A stretch of 64,000 nt of DNA from Lytechinus pictus (lineage: Eukaryota > Echinodermata > Echinoidea > Temnopleuroida > Toxopneustidae). The stretch covers positions 10,025,501 through 10,089,500 of the forward strand of contig NC_087262.1 of assembly GCF_037042905.1 (NCBI RefSeq), in the 5' to 3' direction. Below the pieces are notes generated by a model. The model searched no databases. It was not told where the DNA came from and saw only the letters and a program-made list of their open reading frames with translations. Shown piece after piece: positions 1 through 44,204 of this stretch (positions within the stretch are counted from its first letter, which is position 1; every line of letters starts with the position of its first letter). The position numbers and the translations under genes are program-made.

Positions 1-119
1 ACATAATACACATTCTAACTACGTTAGACATTTGAAATACCATTATTTACTACATTGCATGCTATCCTGTGGATTATTCTAATCAAAGTGCTCATTTCTG
101 TCTATTATCTATTCCACAG

Positions 120-5400
<5,281 letters not shown>

Positions 5401-5428
<28 letters not shown>

Positions 5429-5711
5429 TAGGAGTTTTATGTCTTGGGGTCTATCTTGGACGAGTCTTCTGCAATTCTGCTATTCGGCTTCCGCGAACGG
5501 TTATGCAACCAGGATCCTAGATTACCTTTGGGGTATTTCGTGGAACAATGGTGATTTTCACCTGACTATTTTTTATAACCCCATTTCCAAGATCAGACGG
5601 ACTCATATAGTAGGAGTTTTATGCATAAGGGTTTATCTTGGATGCGTCCTCAGCGATTCTTGCAACGCGCCATGCAGCCAGGATCCTAGATTACCTTTGG
5701 AGTATTTCATG
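5401..5711 (+). repeat. Tandem duplication over the METAP1 stop codon and 3' UTR
   Basis: 5401-5545 and 5581-5711 are diverged copies of one segment, 170-180 bases apart. Shared phrases are AGTAGGAGTTTTATG and AGGATCCTAGATTACCTTTG. The first copy contains the true last codons and stop. Confidence 0.85.
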
Positions 5712-5714
5712 AAA

Positions 5715-6055
5715 CCGACTATTTTTTATAAGCTACTGAAATCCTTGCATCTGATTGGCTATTCCTTTCACGAAATGTTTCCCTGGTATTCCTTTGACTA
5801 TCACTTCCAGTTGACAGCTAGAATCTAGTGTGGATTGCCTTGATGCGAGTTCGCATGATCTTTTTAGGACGAGGGACTCGGGTAAGATGTTAGAAGACAG
5901 TGTAGATTAATTAGCATTGTGACTGCCTCACACAGCAAACTGGCTGGAACGTTCCCTAGGGAAATATGCTTTATTGTGTGTGGCAAAAGTCTGATTGAAA
6001 CCTAGGATGAAGGTATGATCTGTAGAGAGCTGAGGTACCTTATCAATTTCTTACA
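5715..6055 (+). other. Probable METAP1 3' UTR and downstream flank
   Basis: No gene seen, and no clear AATAAA close to the stop, so the transcript end is unknown. Confidence 0.4.
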
Positions 6056-6056
6056 G

Positions 6057-6612
6057 TTCAAGTCCACCCCAACAATAATTTGATTAGGAAATATTGAAAA
6101 GCACAACACTGAAATTTTATCAAAATCGGATATGAAATAGTATGACATTTTAATTTCGCTTAATTTTACAGAACACTTTATATGCTTAACATGGATGATA
6201 TGCAAATTAGAGATTAGAACATTTAACAAACCCACTTTTTCTTTATTTACTTATCTTTTTTATAGATATTATATTGAGGATCCTTCTGATTAAATTATAA
6301 AAATTATTCCATGTTGTATATGATACATAGATATATGACATGTACCTATATAATAGGAACAAAAAAATTAAATGATTCAAAATAGCGAGTGTGTGACGTG
6401 AACCTGCTCTCCCATTTTTGATATCATCCATGTTATATGCATATAACTTTTTTGTGAAAATAAGCAAAACTTCAAAACACTATGACTATCTCATTTTTCA
6501 TCTGATTTTTATTAAAAAATTCAGTTCTATCCATTTTAGAATTTTCTGTTTATTCACATAATTATTGATTTTTTTTTTTTTTTTTGGGGGGGGGGTGGGT
6601 GTGGACTTGCCC
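6057..6612. mobile_element. Foldback element, CAAGTCCACCCCAAC family, copy 1
   Basis: Inverted terminal arms over more than 150 bases: the left end reads CAAGTCCACCCCAACAA and the right end GGGTGTGGACTTG. The arms also match internally (TTTCGCTTAATTTTAC against GTGAAAATAAGCAAAACTT). About 0.56 kb, no coding capacity. Confidence 0.8.
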
Positions 6613-6670
6613 TTTAAGCACAATATTAAAAGCAGATTATTTTCATATGGTTAGGATCAGCATCTTTAAT

Positions 6671-8611
6671 GGACAAGTCCACCCCAACAAAAAGTTGATT
6701 TGAATAAAAAGAGAAAAATTTAACAAGCATAATACTGATAATTTCATCATAGTTGAATGTTAAATAAGCAAGTTTTGACATTTCAAAGTTTCGCTTAATT
6801 TCACAAAACAGTTATATGCACATCCTGGTTGGTATGCAGATGAGGAGACTGTTGGCATCATCCACCAGGCGCGTAGCCAGGGGGGGGGCGGTGGGGGCGG
6901 TCGCCCCCCCCAAAACGTCCCCAAAAAGAAAAAAAAAAAAGGGGAAAAGAGGAGAAAAGGAAAAGGGAAGGGAAGGAAGGTAGCTTTGTGTTTTTTTTAA
7001 TTTTTATTCTTTTTTTTTTTTTTCTCAAAAGAGAAAGTCCTTCACTCTTGCTCTAAATGTATATATGAATTTTGCTTCCGCGCTGCGCGCGGTTAAATGA
7101 CAATACTGAAGTTCTCCATTGTTTCCCAACACTGTTTTTCCACCTCAGCTATATGTGTTTCTTGCCAGTCACAGTTCAAATGTATACATTAGGGCATGGA
7201 ATTAGAGTAAGGATAGGCCGAAGTATATGAAGTTATCTTTTTTTTTATTGATCGCGCAACTTCTGGTCTGGTCGGCTCCGGGCGTGTAAAATCTTTATAT
7301 CAATTTCTGCCGTCACCTCCATAAGTCAACTTCTCCCGCTTTTCAGCTCATTACTAAACAACCATAATTTTGGGGCAAACAGGTACCTAATTTTAAAAGA
7401 GGAAGGTATAAAATTCGTGTCGTATTAAATAAAAAAGTACAATATTTTTTATCAAATTCTATTAAACTTCATGTCATTTCTCTGCACATTCATTTTCTGT
7501 CCTGTTTTGCGCCCTCAGTTTGAAATTTTGAATGACACTTAAGTTTCTTTATAATTCAAAATGAAACGCTTGAGGATAAGTCAAAGAAATTAGGCATCCT
7601 TTTTTATATAATTTCAATAAATCACAGAAGTTTCAACTTTTTGCGCACTATTTTCCTTGTAATGAAGTTCAATAATCTTAGAAAATCAATTGAATTAGAG
7701 CCGATGGCGTATTAGAGATATCTGCATTTGATGAAACGTCCGCTCTTTGATATTCCAGAGTTCCATTGCTCTGCGCGGGGAGGAATATCTTCCTCCCGGC
7801 ATATACACTTCTTTTAAATATGTGCACTGTCGCTAAATTGTTTGTAATAAAATCTGATCTTTCCAAGGGAAGTATTCAATATATCATTGAGAATACCCTT
7901 TTCTCTGGACCCTTTACATGGCCAAAAAAATTGATAAAACGCTTCGCGTGGGGTTATTGTTATATTAATTTCCTCCATTGTATTCCTTTTTTGTGCGTTC
8001 ACAATCACTTTTGAAAACAAGGTTCATGAAAACAAGGTTCAAAATCACAATATAATCAACTGAATTGGAGCTGATATAGGTACTAGAGACAAGAGAGACG
8101 GCTCCTTTTCATTTTAATTTATGAAACACCAAAAGCTCCCCCTCCCTGCACCCACCCGCTCTGTAAGTGTTCGCACGCTTCGCGTGCATTTACCGCCCCC
8201 TCCAAAATGAAATCCTGGCTACGCGGACTCACTATTTCTTTCGTATTTTAATATTCTAGTCTTCACCTCATTGTGAAGTGAAACAACAATTAATTCCTCC
8301 CTGAACATGTGTAATTAGCATTGTTTAATACTATGTGATTCATTCAAGTTGATCCTTAATATGAAATCTGTAAAAAATGAAATATTGTATAGTTCAAGCA
8401 ATAAAAAACAAAAGTACTGAGGGACATCATCGACCGTCTTATTTGCGCGTCACTGAGTTTTGCATATCACTGTTTTATGAAATATAAGCGAAACTTTAAA
8501 ATGTCATAACTTTATTTTACATCCAATTTTGATGAAATTTTAAGCATTATGCTAGTTTGATTTTTCTCTATTCACTCAAATCAACATTTTTCTGGGTTGT
8601 ACTTGACCTTT
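6671..8611. mobile_element. Foldback element, CAAGTCCACCCCAAC family, copy 2, split by an insertion
   Basis: The left arm begins GGACAAGTCCACCCCAAC and the right arm ends GGTTGTACTTGACC. The two halves are separated by the element at 6869-8225. Without that insert the length is about 0.58 kb, matching copy 1. Confidence 0.8.
6869..8225. mobile_element. TIR element nested inside the foldback copy 2
   Basis: The left end is GCGCGTAGCCAGG followed by a G-rich run; the right end is CCGCCCCCTCCAAAATGAAA then CCTGGCTACGCG. About 1.36 kb with no transposase. It contains CGCTTCGCG-type phrases also seen in the 30-33 kb array. No clear target duplication. Confidence 0.7.
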
Positions 8612-8639
8612 AATGATTTGCATTTTATTTGTTTCCCTT

Positions 8640-9340
8640 CCATTTCAGAAACTTGTTTTATGACCAAAACATACAAATAATATTTGCATTGTTATGTAGT
8701 AAGAAAAGCTGAAACCTGCAGATGTACTATTATAGAAGTTATAACGATATCATATTTGAAAATGTGTATTTCCATTGTTAGAATAAATGCTGCCCTCAAT
8801 CTGTACTAAATGAACAGATGTGGACAATAGTCGATATAGGAGACTTCTTTATATCATGAAATTGAGCATCAATTTTTTTTTGTGGAAAATATTATGCTTG
8901 TAATGAATTATCACAATTTTTCAAAGATGCCCTTTTTATCATATTTGTGGGAGAAAAATCATTTGAAATGTTCATGTAGTTGTATGTGGACATTTTCTTT
9001 CATTTTTCATACGATTCACTTTTTTTAGGGAGGGGAGGGAGGTGGTGGTTCTAAAAAAATGTCATTTTTTTCAAGCAATATTAATTTCAACGTGAAGATC
9101 TAATATACATGTAGATTAAAGTTTACATTTAGTTCCGGTTGTGAATCGGAGTAATGGAGCTAATTGTCTCTAAGTAATTGCGAAAGAAGACTGTGTAAAA
9201 TGCACCTAAGAATTTGTGTATGTTGAAAAGCAATAGAATCAATAAAATACAACGAAAATTTTTCCGATGTTCATGTGCACTGCACACATATTAGCATGCA
9301 TGGGACTATGCCCAAATTGTCATCTTGAAAGTTTCAGCTG
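8640..9340. other. Intergenic, nothing recognised
   Basis: AT-rich sequence between METAP1 and ADH5 with no convincing frame or repeat. Confidence 0.5.
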
Positions 9341-9344
9341 TTGG

Positions 9345-9960
9345 TAAAGGGGAATCCAGCCTTGGTCATAAAATGTTGTGTTCGAATAGAGAAAAATAAT
9401 TAAGACAGAATGGTGAATGTTTGAAAGAAATCAGACAATAAGAAAGTTATGGCTGTTTTAAAATTGAGATCCCTAAGACTATGTAGATTTCAAATTGGCA
9501 ACTGGTTAAGTAAATTATGACAAGGGGCAAGGACGACTTTCCCATAGGCCATGTACTTAATTATCAGGGATTTGCAGTTTTCTCGTAAGTACCTATTCCT
9601 CTGGGGCAGTAATCTAACTATAACCCAGGTAGTATATTGTTTTATGTCTTCATGAAAGAAAATTATAATTTGAAGTAAAACTTTTGAATAAAATGACATT
9701 TTAGCCATTTCATGTATTGGAGTACATGGACAAGTAGTCCTTGCCTTACATCACTATGACATCACATATGCAGCCAATTTGAAGTCTCCATGTGTGCAGT
9801 GATTACCAATATTTACAACTTTTAAAAATTCATAAATTTCTTATTGTTTGTCCGATATTGTTCAAACTTTCACCTATCTGTCTGATTTTTCTTTTTCCTC
9901 TAGAAACAAGTTTTTATTTGGGTTGGATACTGTAAAAGACACTTGTCCAAAATTTGAAAA
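9345..9960. repeat. Interspersed repeat copy 2
   Basis: Diverged copy of the repeat at 4013-4690. It starts GGGGAATCCAGCCTTGGTCAT, less its last base, and ends near the GTTTTTATTTGGGTTG phrase. Confidence 0.75.
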
Positions 9961-10189
9961 GATTTTGATACACAGTGGTCATCTCCATCTTTACCATAAC
10001 TTTCATTTATATTTTACGACTGACTTGCATCATTTTAAACCTTCCCTTTTAATTAAGACATTTTCATTCACAATTCAATCACTCTTTAAGCTCATTACTT
10101 GGTCCGGTATCTCAGTTTGTGCAATCGAACATACACTGCAACTGTATGATCACGTGCAAAGCTTGAATATTTTTATTTCATCACTTTTT

Positions 10190-10310
10190 TTTTGGGGGGG
10201 GGGGATAGATGATAATTTCAGAAAGCTTCATTTCATTGAAAACCAGAAATATTGCAAAGCTTTGTTTTTATTTTTTCTCAGTCACTTATTTTTTGGAGGG
10301 GGTTAGAAGA
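10190..10310. repeat. Partial copy of the GGATAGATGATAAT repeat
   Basis: Shares GGGGGATAGATGATAAT, CCAGAAATATT and TTTTTCTCAGTCACTTATTT with copies near 10680 and 11050. Confidence 0.55.
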
Positions 10311-10689
10311 TATATATTATCATCTATATAGTGTTCTAGCGATGCATTTAAAAATGCGTATTTTGGTCTGCATCAATAGCTCGTGCAGTATCAGAGCGTA
10401 TCCCTAAAAAGGACCGAAATCCGGCGAATATCCCATAGGCTCCTGTACAAAATTTGCTATTGAATATGAGAGCTTATTCAACAGTTTAGGACGCATGCGT
10501 GAAATATACAACGCGTACAACGATGAAAGCAATGCACAACACAGAGCACAATTATGCTTGATGACGTCATAACGAACTACATGCAAGTCGCATGTCAACG
10601 ACCAAAATTGATCCTATGAAGTGATAATGGCATAATGTGATATGACTTGTTAATCAAATTGCTCCCTCTTTTTTTTTGGGGGGGGGTGG

Positions 10690-10852
10690 GATAGATGATA
10701 ATAATTATATTGGATGGCTTTATTTCATGAAATACCAGAAATATTCCACTCGTTAGGGCCAATATTCCACTGCGATTCGTGGAATATTTTCTCGAATTCT
10801 TGGAATATTTCTGGTATTCCATTCTGAGCCATCGAATATAATATAAAGATTA
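10690..10852. mobile_element. Small palindromic MITE (TTATATTGGATGGC ends)
   Basis: Inverted arms: TTATATTGGATGGC with CCAGAAATATTCC on the left, then GGAATATTTCTGG with GCCATCGAATATAA on the right. Related copy at 11097-11237. Confidence 0.75.
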
Positions 10853-11096
10853 TATTGGATGGCTTTATGAGTTCCATGGCATTTGCTCCACTCTATAAAT
10901 TCCACACACTAATCAATTAACCAACTTCAACCCTAAACCTAACATAAAACCCCATTGCCTTCATAACCCTACATCTTAGACAAAATTACTCCCAGAGCAA
11001 ATGTCGTGTCACCGGCTTTATGTCATCGAATACCAGATATTGTGAAAAACTTTTAATACTTTTTCTCAGTCACTTATTTTTGGGGGATAGATGGTA

Positions 11097-11237
11097 ATTA
11101 TATTGGATGGCTTTATTTCATGGAAGACCAGAAATCGTCCAATTGCAAAGGGCCAATACTGCACTTTGATTTGTGCAAAAGTTTGTGTGCTAAATCTTGG
11201 AATATCTCTAGTATCCCATTCTGCACCATCCAATATA
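11097..11237. mobile_element. Small palindromic MITE, second copy
   Basis: Starts TTATATTGGATGGC and ends GCACCATCCAATATAATA. The arms are more diverged than in the 10690 copy. Confidence 0.7.
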
Positions 11238-11557
11238 ATAGAAATACTTTAAGCCATTATATCAATAATCAAATCATGTTTTGTAGGGTATTGGTTATAT
11301 CATGCATTTACTTAATAAATACTACATGTACATGTATTTCTTTCTATCTAGTATGAAATAAATAATTTTGAATTATTTTACATGTATTTTGATTTATAAT
11401 TTTGTTAGTCAAAGTGTATGATGTGGAAAAAGTCAGTGTATTATTATCATGTGAATGTAGGCTTTATTCTATATAAAAGAGAGAAAGGAAGAGTTGAGAA
11501 ATAGAAATGGGGAGGGGAGGGAAAGAGGGGGAGGAGAGAGCTACAGAGAGAGACATA

Positions 11558-11925
11558 GTCTAGATTCTATCATTTGGTGTGTATGCTATAGAGTACCTAA
11601 GCAATGACGTCAGTTGCCATGGCGGCCTGGTTCTAAACAAATGAGCCCGTGTTTCTCAGGAGAAAAGGCTGCTATCGGAATTCGCTTGCAACCTATTTTT
11701 CAGACAAGCCAAAGTCATACAAATGTGTAGACAATCGTCAGCTGCGACTGTTTAGAACCAGCCCACCATGACAACTGACGTCACACTTCGGTACTCTATT
11801 TCTCTCCTCTTTCCTCATTCTCCAGCGCGATCCCCATTGATCACGATCATATGGGGATAGCACGCTGGAGGAGGAGGAGGAAAGAGGAGAGAAATAACAA
11901 ACACACCAATGGATAGAATCTGGAC
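11558..11925. mobile_element. Composite palindromic element (palindrome within a palindrome)
   Basis: The outer arms are GTCTAGATTCTATCATTTGG and its diverged complement near 11912. An inner pair centres on TGACGTCAGTTG with GGTTCTAAACA (about 11605 and 11750). A third hairpin lies at 11818-11884 around CCCCATTGATC. No coding frame. Confidence 0.7.
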
Positions 11926-12794
11926 CAAGAAAGACATAGAGTGAGAGGGGATAAGAGGAAGAGAGAGAGGGGAAGGGAAAAGGGGGTGGGGAGAGGAGAG
12001 AATACTAGTAGTGGTAAATAGCTGAGAGATGGGGGATATAGAATGGTGAACGAAGGGGAAAAAGGGAAGGGGGGATTAATGAAGAGAAAAATGGAATTGT
12101 ATAAAGAAAACGCAAAAATAAGGAAAAGGAAAGAATTACTTCGGCAAAAGGAAAATTTTAACAACACAAAATGTGAATTTCCCTTCAATTGACTTTCCAA
12201 CTACTTTGTATGAAAGGATTCGGCAAAATCACTATGTAAAAGCTTTCCTGTGATCAATATTGACCAACTTGTGTGTAGAAATGAAATCGATCCATCAATG
12301 AGTGTGCACACAAAGGTCAAATCCTCATTCTTCAGATTTCACTGGAGACATTTAACCATATTGAAGCTGCAGGGATAAAATGTGTCGGGCATACGCTTCA
12401 CAAGATTTTGCATGCAGATTTTAGTAGACAAAGGATTTGTGCCCAACCACAGACATACCAGCCAGTTACAAAAAAAATACCAGTATGTTTCGTAATTTAA
12501 TTACATTTTTTTCATCAAATTCACAACACACATCTCTCACAGCATAGCTCTCTGTGTCCTCAAAATCAAAATGCAGCAAGGTAAAATCTAAAAAATAAAA
12601 TAAAAACCTATAAACCAGGGTGTATCCATTCCTTATGCATTTATTATGGCACAATAATTTTGAAAATAATTCAATAGTATTTATGTCAATTTTGACGGGC
12701 ACAAAATCTTCACAAAAATACAGATGCAATATATTTGTAGTACAAGTAAGGAGCTGCACGATATCGAACATTCCATTTGGATTTTCCATTATGA

Positions 12795-12973
12795 CCAGGG
12801 GGCCGTTTCATAAAGCTGTTCGTAAGTTAAGAGAGACTTTAAGAACGACTGGTGAACCCATCTTAAGCGCTAAACCATCGCCAATTCGATGTACCATTTA
12901 CCACAAGAAAGGATCACCAGTCGTTCTTAAAGTTGCTCTTAACTTACGAACAGCTTTATGAAACACCCACCAG
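12795..12973. mobile_element. Foldback MITE, CAGGGGGCCGTTTCATAAAG type
   Basis: The left arm reads CGTTTCATAAAGCTGTTCGT then AAGTTAAGAG; the right arm is its near-perfect complement, ending CTTTATGAAACACCCACCAG. The middle contains an AAGAACGACTGGTGA inverted pair. Confidence 0.9.
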
Positions 12974-13025
12974 CTGTTATAACCCAATGAATGGTGATAT
13001 ATTGTCTATTCATTGACGTTCAATG

Positions 13026-13200
13026 CCTGGTGGGCGTTTCATAAAGCTGTTCGCAAGATACGAATGACTTTATGCACGACTGGTGATCCTTTCTTGTGCT
13101 AAATGATATCCCTGTATAATTGATACAAGACCTAAGAACATGTTCCTGTTGTGCGTAAAGTTGTGTGTAATATGAACAGCTTTATGAAACACCCACCAGG
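13026..13200. mobile_element. Foldback MITE, same family, diverged copy
   Basis: Starts CCTGGTGGGCGTTTCATAAA and ends CTTTATGAAACACCCACCAGG. Its arms are less perfect than in the copy 50 bases upstream. Confidence 0.88.
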
Positions 13201-13204
13201 TTTC

Positions 13205-14390
13205 AATGGTAATTTCAATGTCGTGCAGCCCGAGTACAAAATCACTTTTTTTTTGTCATTTTAATCACTGGGTGATCATTGGCACTGACATATAGATCAT
13301 ATCCTTACACGATATAAAAATTTCACTTTAACATGCATTCTCTTCAGAAAAATTACATGATGAAAAAATGGAGGTTTTTCAAAATGAACGAGCCAGCTTT
13401 CGGTGCCATAGCAGTAGTCTCGTGAACGAATATAGAGTCGTTTCTGCCATAGAGGATTATACGAAAGTTAAACGATCATCCAAATTAACATTATACTTGA
13501 TCACAACAATATGCTGATTACCAGGATATTCCACACTAAAATCATGTGATAATATTAAAATAAAAAATCGGACCCCTCCACGGAATTGCAATCATTATAT
13601 GCTTTTATAACAAGTCCTTTCTTTTTCTCAAACTAACTTTCCTCTCTTTTCCTCAGATCCCTTAAATATATTCACTTCTCTCAAAATAGTTAATGATGGG
13701 TAAATACAGATTGTTACTCTCTTAATCTCATAATTGTTTATTTGTAATCATTACCTGATATTCTTCTCTCTAATCCACATTATCGGCAGGTATAATAGCT
13801 TTCCTTACTTTTTCTCCTCCAGCCATTCAAAAGTACCGATATAGAATTTCCGCAAAACAGTAAATAATGGTAAATACTAACCCTGACTTATTTAATCTTA
13901 CAACTCTTTATGAGAACACATAATAATACTCAAAAGTGGGATGACTTTAACCACAATTAAAATCCAAAGAATAGTTGGTGACCGGATATTTGATCCTGCG
14001 ACAGTTCTTCCTGTCCATCTACAATCAAACGCAAGTCTAAAAAAATCCATCGCATCTTGACTGTAAGCCAATCAGAAGCGGGTATTAGCGACTTGCGTTT
14101 GATTTCTTGTACACAGAGATGCCACTTAGAATTGATTTTAAAAGTCTGGAAAACTAGAACGACCCTTTTCCTACCCAAAAAGGTGTTTTCTATAGCTCAT
14201 AATAGGTTGAAAAAGCCCGAATTCAAACTTTGATCTGAAAAGCAGCATCCCAGTTAGCACAACTGGATACGATTAAAAACAGGCATGGCACTGAGAATTG
14301 ATTAAAAAGTCTGAAAATCAGCTAAAATTAACCTTTTCCTAACACAAAAAGTTTTTTATGGCTGCAAATGGGTTGCAAAGGTCTGAATTC
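13205..14390. other. Intergenic, nothing firm
   Basis: A weak inverted pair around CAATCAAACGCAAGTC (14024) and GACTTGCGTTTGATT (14090) suggests another decayed foldback element. No gene seen. The terminal ADH5 coding exon was sought here and not found. Confidence 0.4.
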
Positions 14391-14397
14391 AGACTCT

Positions 14398-14622
14398 AAG
14401 GGGGTGTTGCAAGAAAATATTTGCATTCAATTGCAAATATTCTGTTGCAACGTTACAATTGGTAGATCAACGTTAGCTGAAAATAAATCAAATTACTCTG
14501 CTTGTTTCAAGGAGCAGATTAGCAAGCAATCAATCACAAATTTGCAATTAATTGCAAGACTTATGATTGATTTAGGGACCGAAATGGACTAAACATTGAT
14601 CGCAAGTTTCTTGCAATGCCCC
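14398..14622. mobile_element. Foldback MITE, AGGGGGTGTTGCAAGAAA type
   Basis: The left end AGGGGGTGTTGCAAGAAA matches the inverted right end TTTCTTGCAATGCCCC. The interior repeats ATTTGCAATTxATTGCAA words in both orientations. Confidence 0.7.
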
Positions 14623-14629
14623 ATAAGTC

Positions 14630-42139
<27,510 letters not shown>

Positions 42140-42332
42140 TCACTCATCCCAGCATATCAGCCTGTTAAATTGATAAATTAAATAGCCCCACCCCCATTCT
42201 GGGTTGTGACGTGATATGCGAGCAACTTCCCCAGCCAAATGATCTATTCTATTAGTAAAATAATATATGAAATCATTGAATGAAATGTCATTTTCTCATA
42301 AAATTCAAAATGTTTTGATTGTACCTTTAGAC

Positions 42333-43510
42333 GAGGCCTGAGAGTGGCCCTTTTAAAAAATATCTGTTTTTTGTGAACGTAGGGAGCAAAGTGACCAGAG
42401 TCTCGCACCTACAGGCCGAGGGTCCAGGGGGTCGAGGGGGCAAAGCCCCCCAAAGGTCATGGATTTTGGGGTTTTCAGAGGATCTAGAAGGCATCTCCTC
42501 AACACCATGAAGTACCTGGAATTTGCTGTATAAAAGGGAAAGAATTGTGTTTCTGAGGCACAAAGTGCTTAAATTCACCAGGAAATATACTTTCATTGGT
42601 AGTGCATGCAACAATACCTCTCAATTATACATGTTAGAGGTTTATGAGATTTTGAGTTCAATATTTCTGAATCAAATGCACAATACGTACATTAAATAAT
42701 TCTATAGTAAAACTTGTGAGCATCATACATGTGCTGCTTGATCATGCTCCAGCCGCCATTCGCGTACTTGACTTCCTTATTACACCACGTAGTAAGCGTT
42801 CCTCAGGGTTCCTCAATTTTCCGTATGCACTCACTTGCCACCCTTCCATCCACTGATTTTTCAACCCACTTCCAAGTCCATTTTTCACGAACTGAAGCGT
42901 CGATCCCTTTCACCCACGCCTCTTCACCTCGATCAAGAAATTTCCGTTGAAAAGCCATAATTTTTCACAAACTTTTCTTGTTTTTTCGCTCGCATGAAAG
43001 AACTCCCGTATTGACAAATCACCGTAATCACGCCTAGCGCTAACCCAGGGAGCTCCCGCCCGCTTCGCGGGCCGGAGTTCCCTGGGTTATCCTAGCGCCT
43101 GCATGCATGCATGAATTGAATGCAGCCATCGCACGCGCACCGAGTGCACGCCGTTTCCTCCACTGCAACGCGCGAACGGTCTGGTGGGTAATACAAAATG
43201 GCAGCGCCCATGATCAATACCGACCGTGTGCGATAAACTTCAAATAGCCGTCGAAGAATCAAGTTTTTGAATGCATGATGGCAATTTTCATGAAAAGTAA
43301 CGACAGCAAGTTGCCAGAACTTATAACTTTGTGTGAATTTGGGCGCAATGTGCCCTTCATTTTCTAGCAATTTTTGCGAATAAGGCATTGAAAATAGACA
43401 CCCTAACCCCCCCTTAATTTTATACCGGATTTACATCGATCTCAGAGACCACCTATGTTGGTGAAAAAATATCGGGAACCCGATAAATATCGGGAGAATC
43501 TCAGGCCTGA
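42333..43510. mobile_element. hAT-like element with 8-bp target duplication
   Basis: Left end AGGCCTGAGA, right end TCTCAGGCCT, flanked by CTTTAGAC at 42325-42332 and 43511-43518. About 1.2 kb. Contains a strong GC-rich hairpin at 43034-43099. No transposase frame. Confidence 0.75.
43034..43099. other. GC-rich hairpin inside the hAT-like element
   Basis: GCTAACCCAGGGAGCTCCCG ... CGGAGTTCCCTGGGTTATC folds onto itself around a CGCTTCGCG turn. Confidence 0.75.
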
Positions 43511-43519
43511 CTTTAGACT

Positions 43520-44200
43520 ATCAACAGAAAATCATTCCACACCTGCTCCTAGAAGAAATGTGAATTTCATTAGCGCCATCATGGCCATCGGAGACTCTGG
43601 AAGAGACATGCGAAACCACTAACAGGCCGAGGTAAGCACTTTCGCTTTTTTTGTGATTTTAATGTCTAAGAGTAAGAGAAAAAAACTGAGATAAAAAAAA
43701 TACTTGCATCGGCTGATAAATATGAAAAAAGTATTTTTTTAAAATCAAAGTTAGCACTTCTCATGATATTGTCGCCCTCTAGATCTATACGCGTTTTGTA
43801 GCTAGGCTAAGCTTAAGCTAGGCTACGATAACAAAGACGGCAAGATAGCAACAATAACAGACTGTGAGTAAACGCTCATCTACTTTTAATATTTTGAAGT
43901 TTTGTATGTTCAATATCATTTAAAAATATGACCCTTTAGTGCCAAAAAGGTCCAAATGGTATTCATTGTAGCCCATTTTACATAAGTTTGGGCTCAAAAC
44001 CCTATAGAAAACAAGTATTTTGTAGCAACATTATTGTTGCCAAAATAGTGCGTACACGTAGAGCAATGGTATCCTGTCCCTGGCTCCATGGAGATTAAGC
44101 ATGTCAATGATAACATGACATTAATCTCCAGGCAGGAGCCTCCTGGCTACCACCCCCCCCCCCCTCCCCCCTGGGCTCCAACGTTACTGTAGACAGGAAT
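43520..44200. other. Intergenic between ADH5 and LARP7, unassigned
   Basis: May contain the ADH5 first exon (minus strand ATGGCGCTAATG occurs near 43572), but its phase does not fit the next exon, so I do not call it. Confidence 0.3.
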
Positions 44201-44204
44201 CAGT

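Noticed and set aside
43540..43600. ADH5 first exon (minus-strand ATGGCGCTAATG ... GGAGCAG|GTGTGG)
   Set aside because: It would end in phase 1, while the exon at 42046 needs phase 0, and the peptide does not resemble the family N-terminus.
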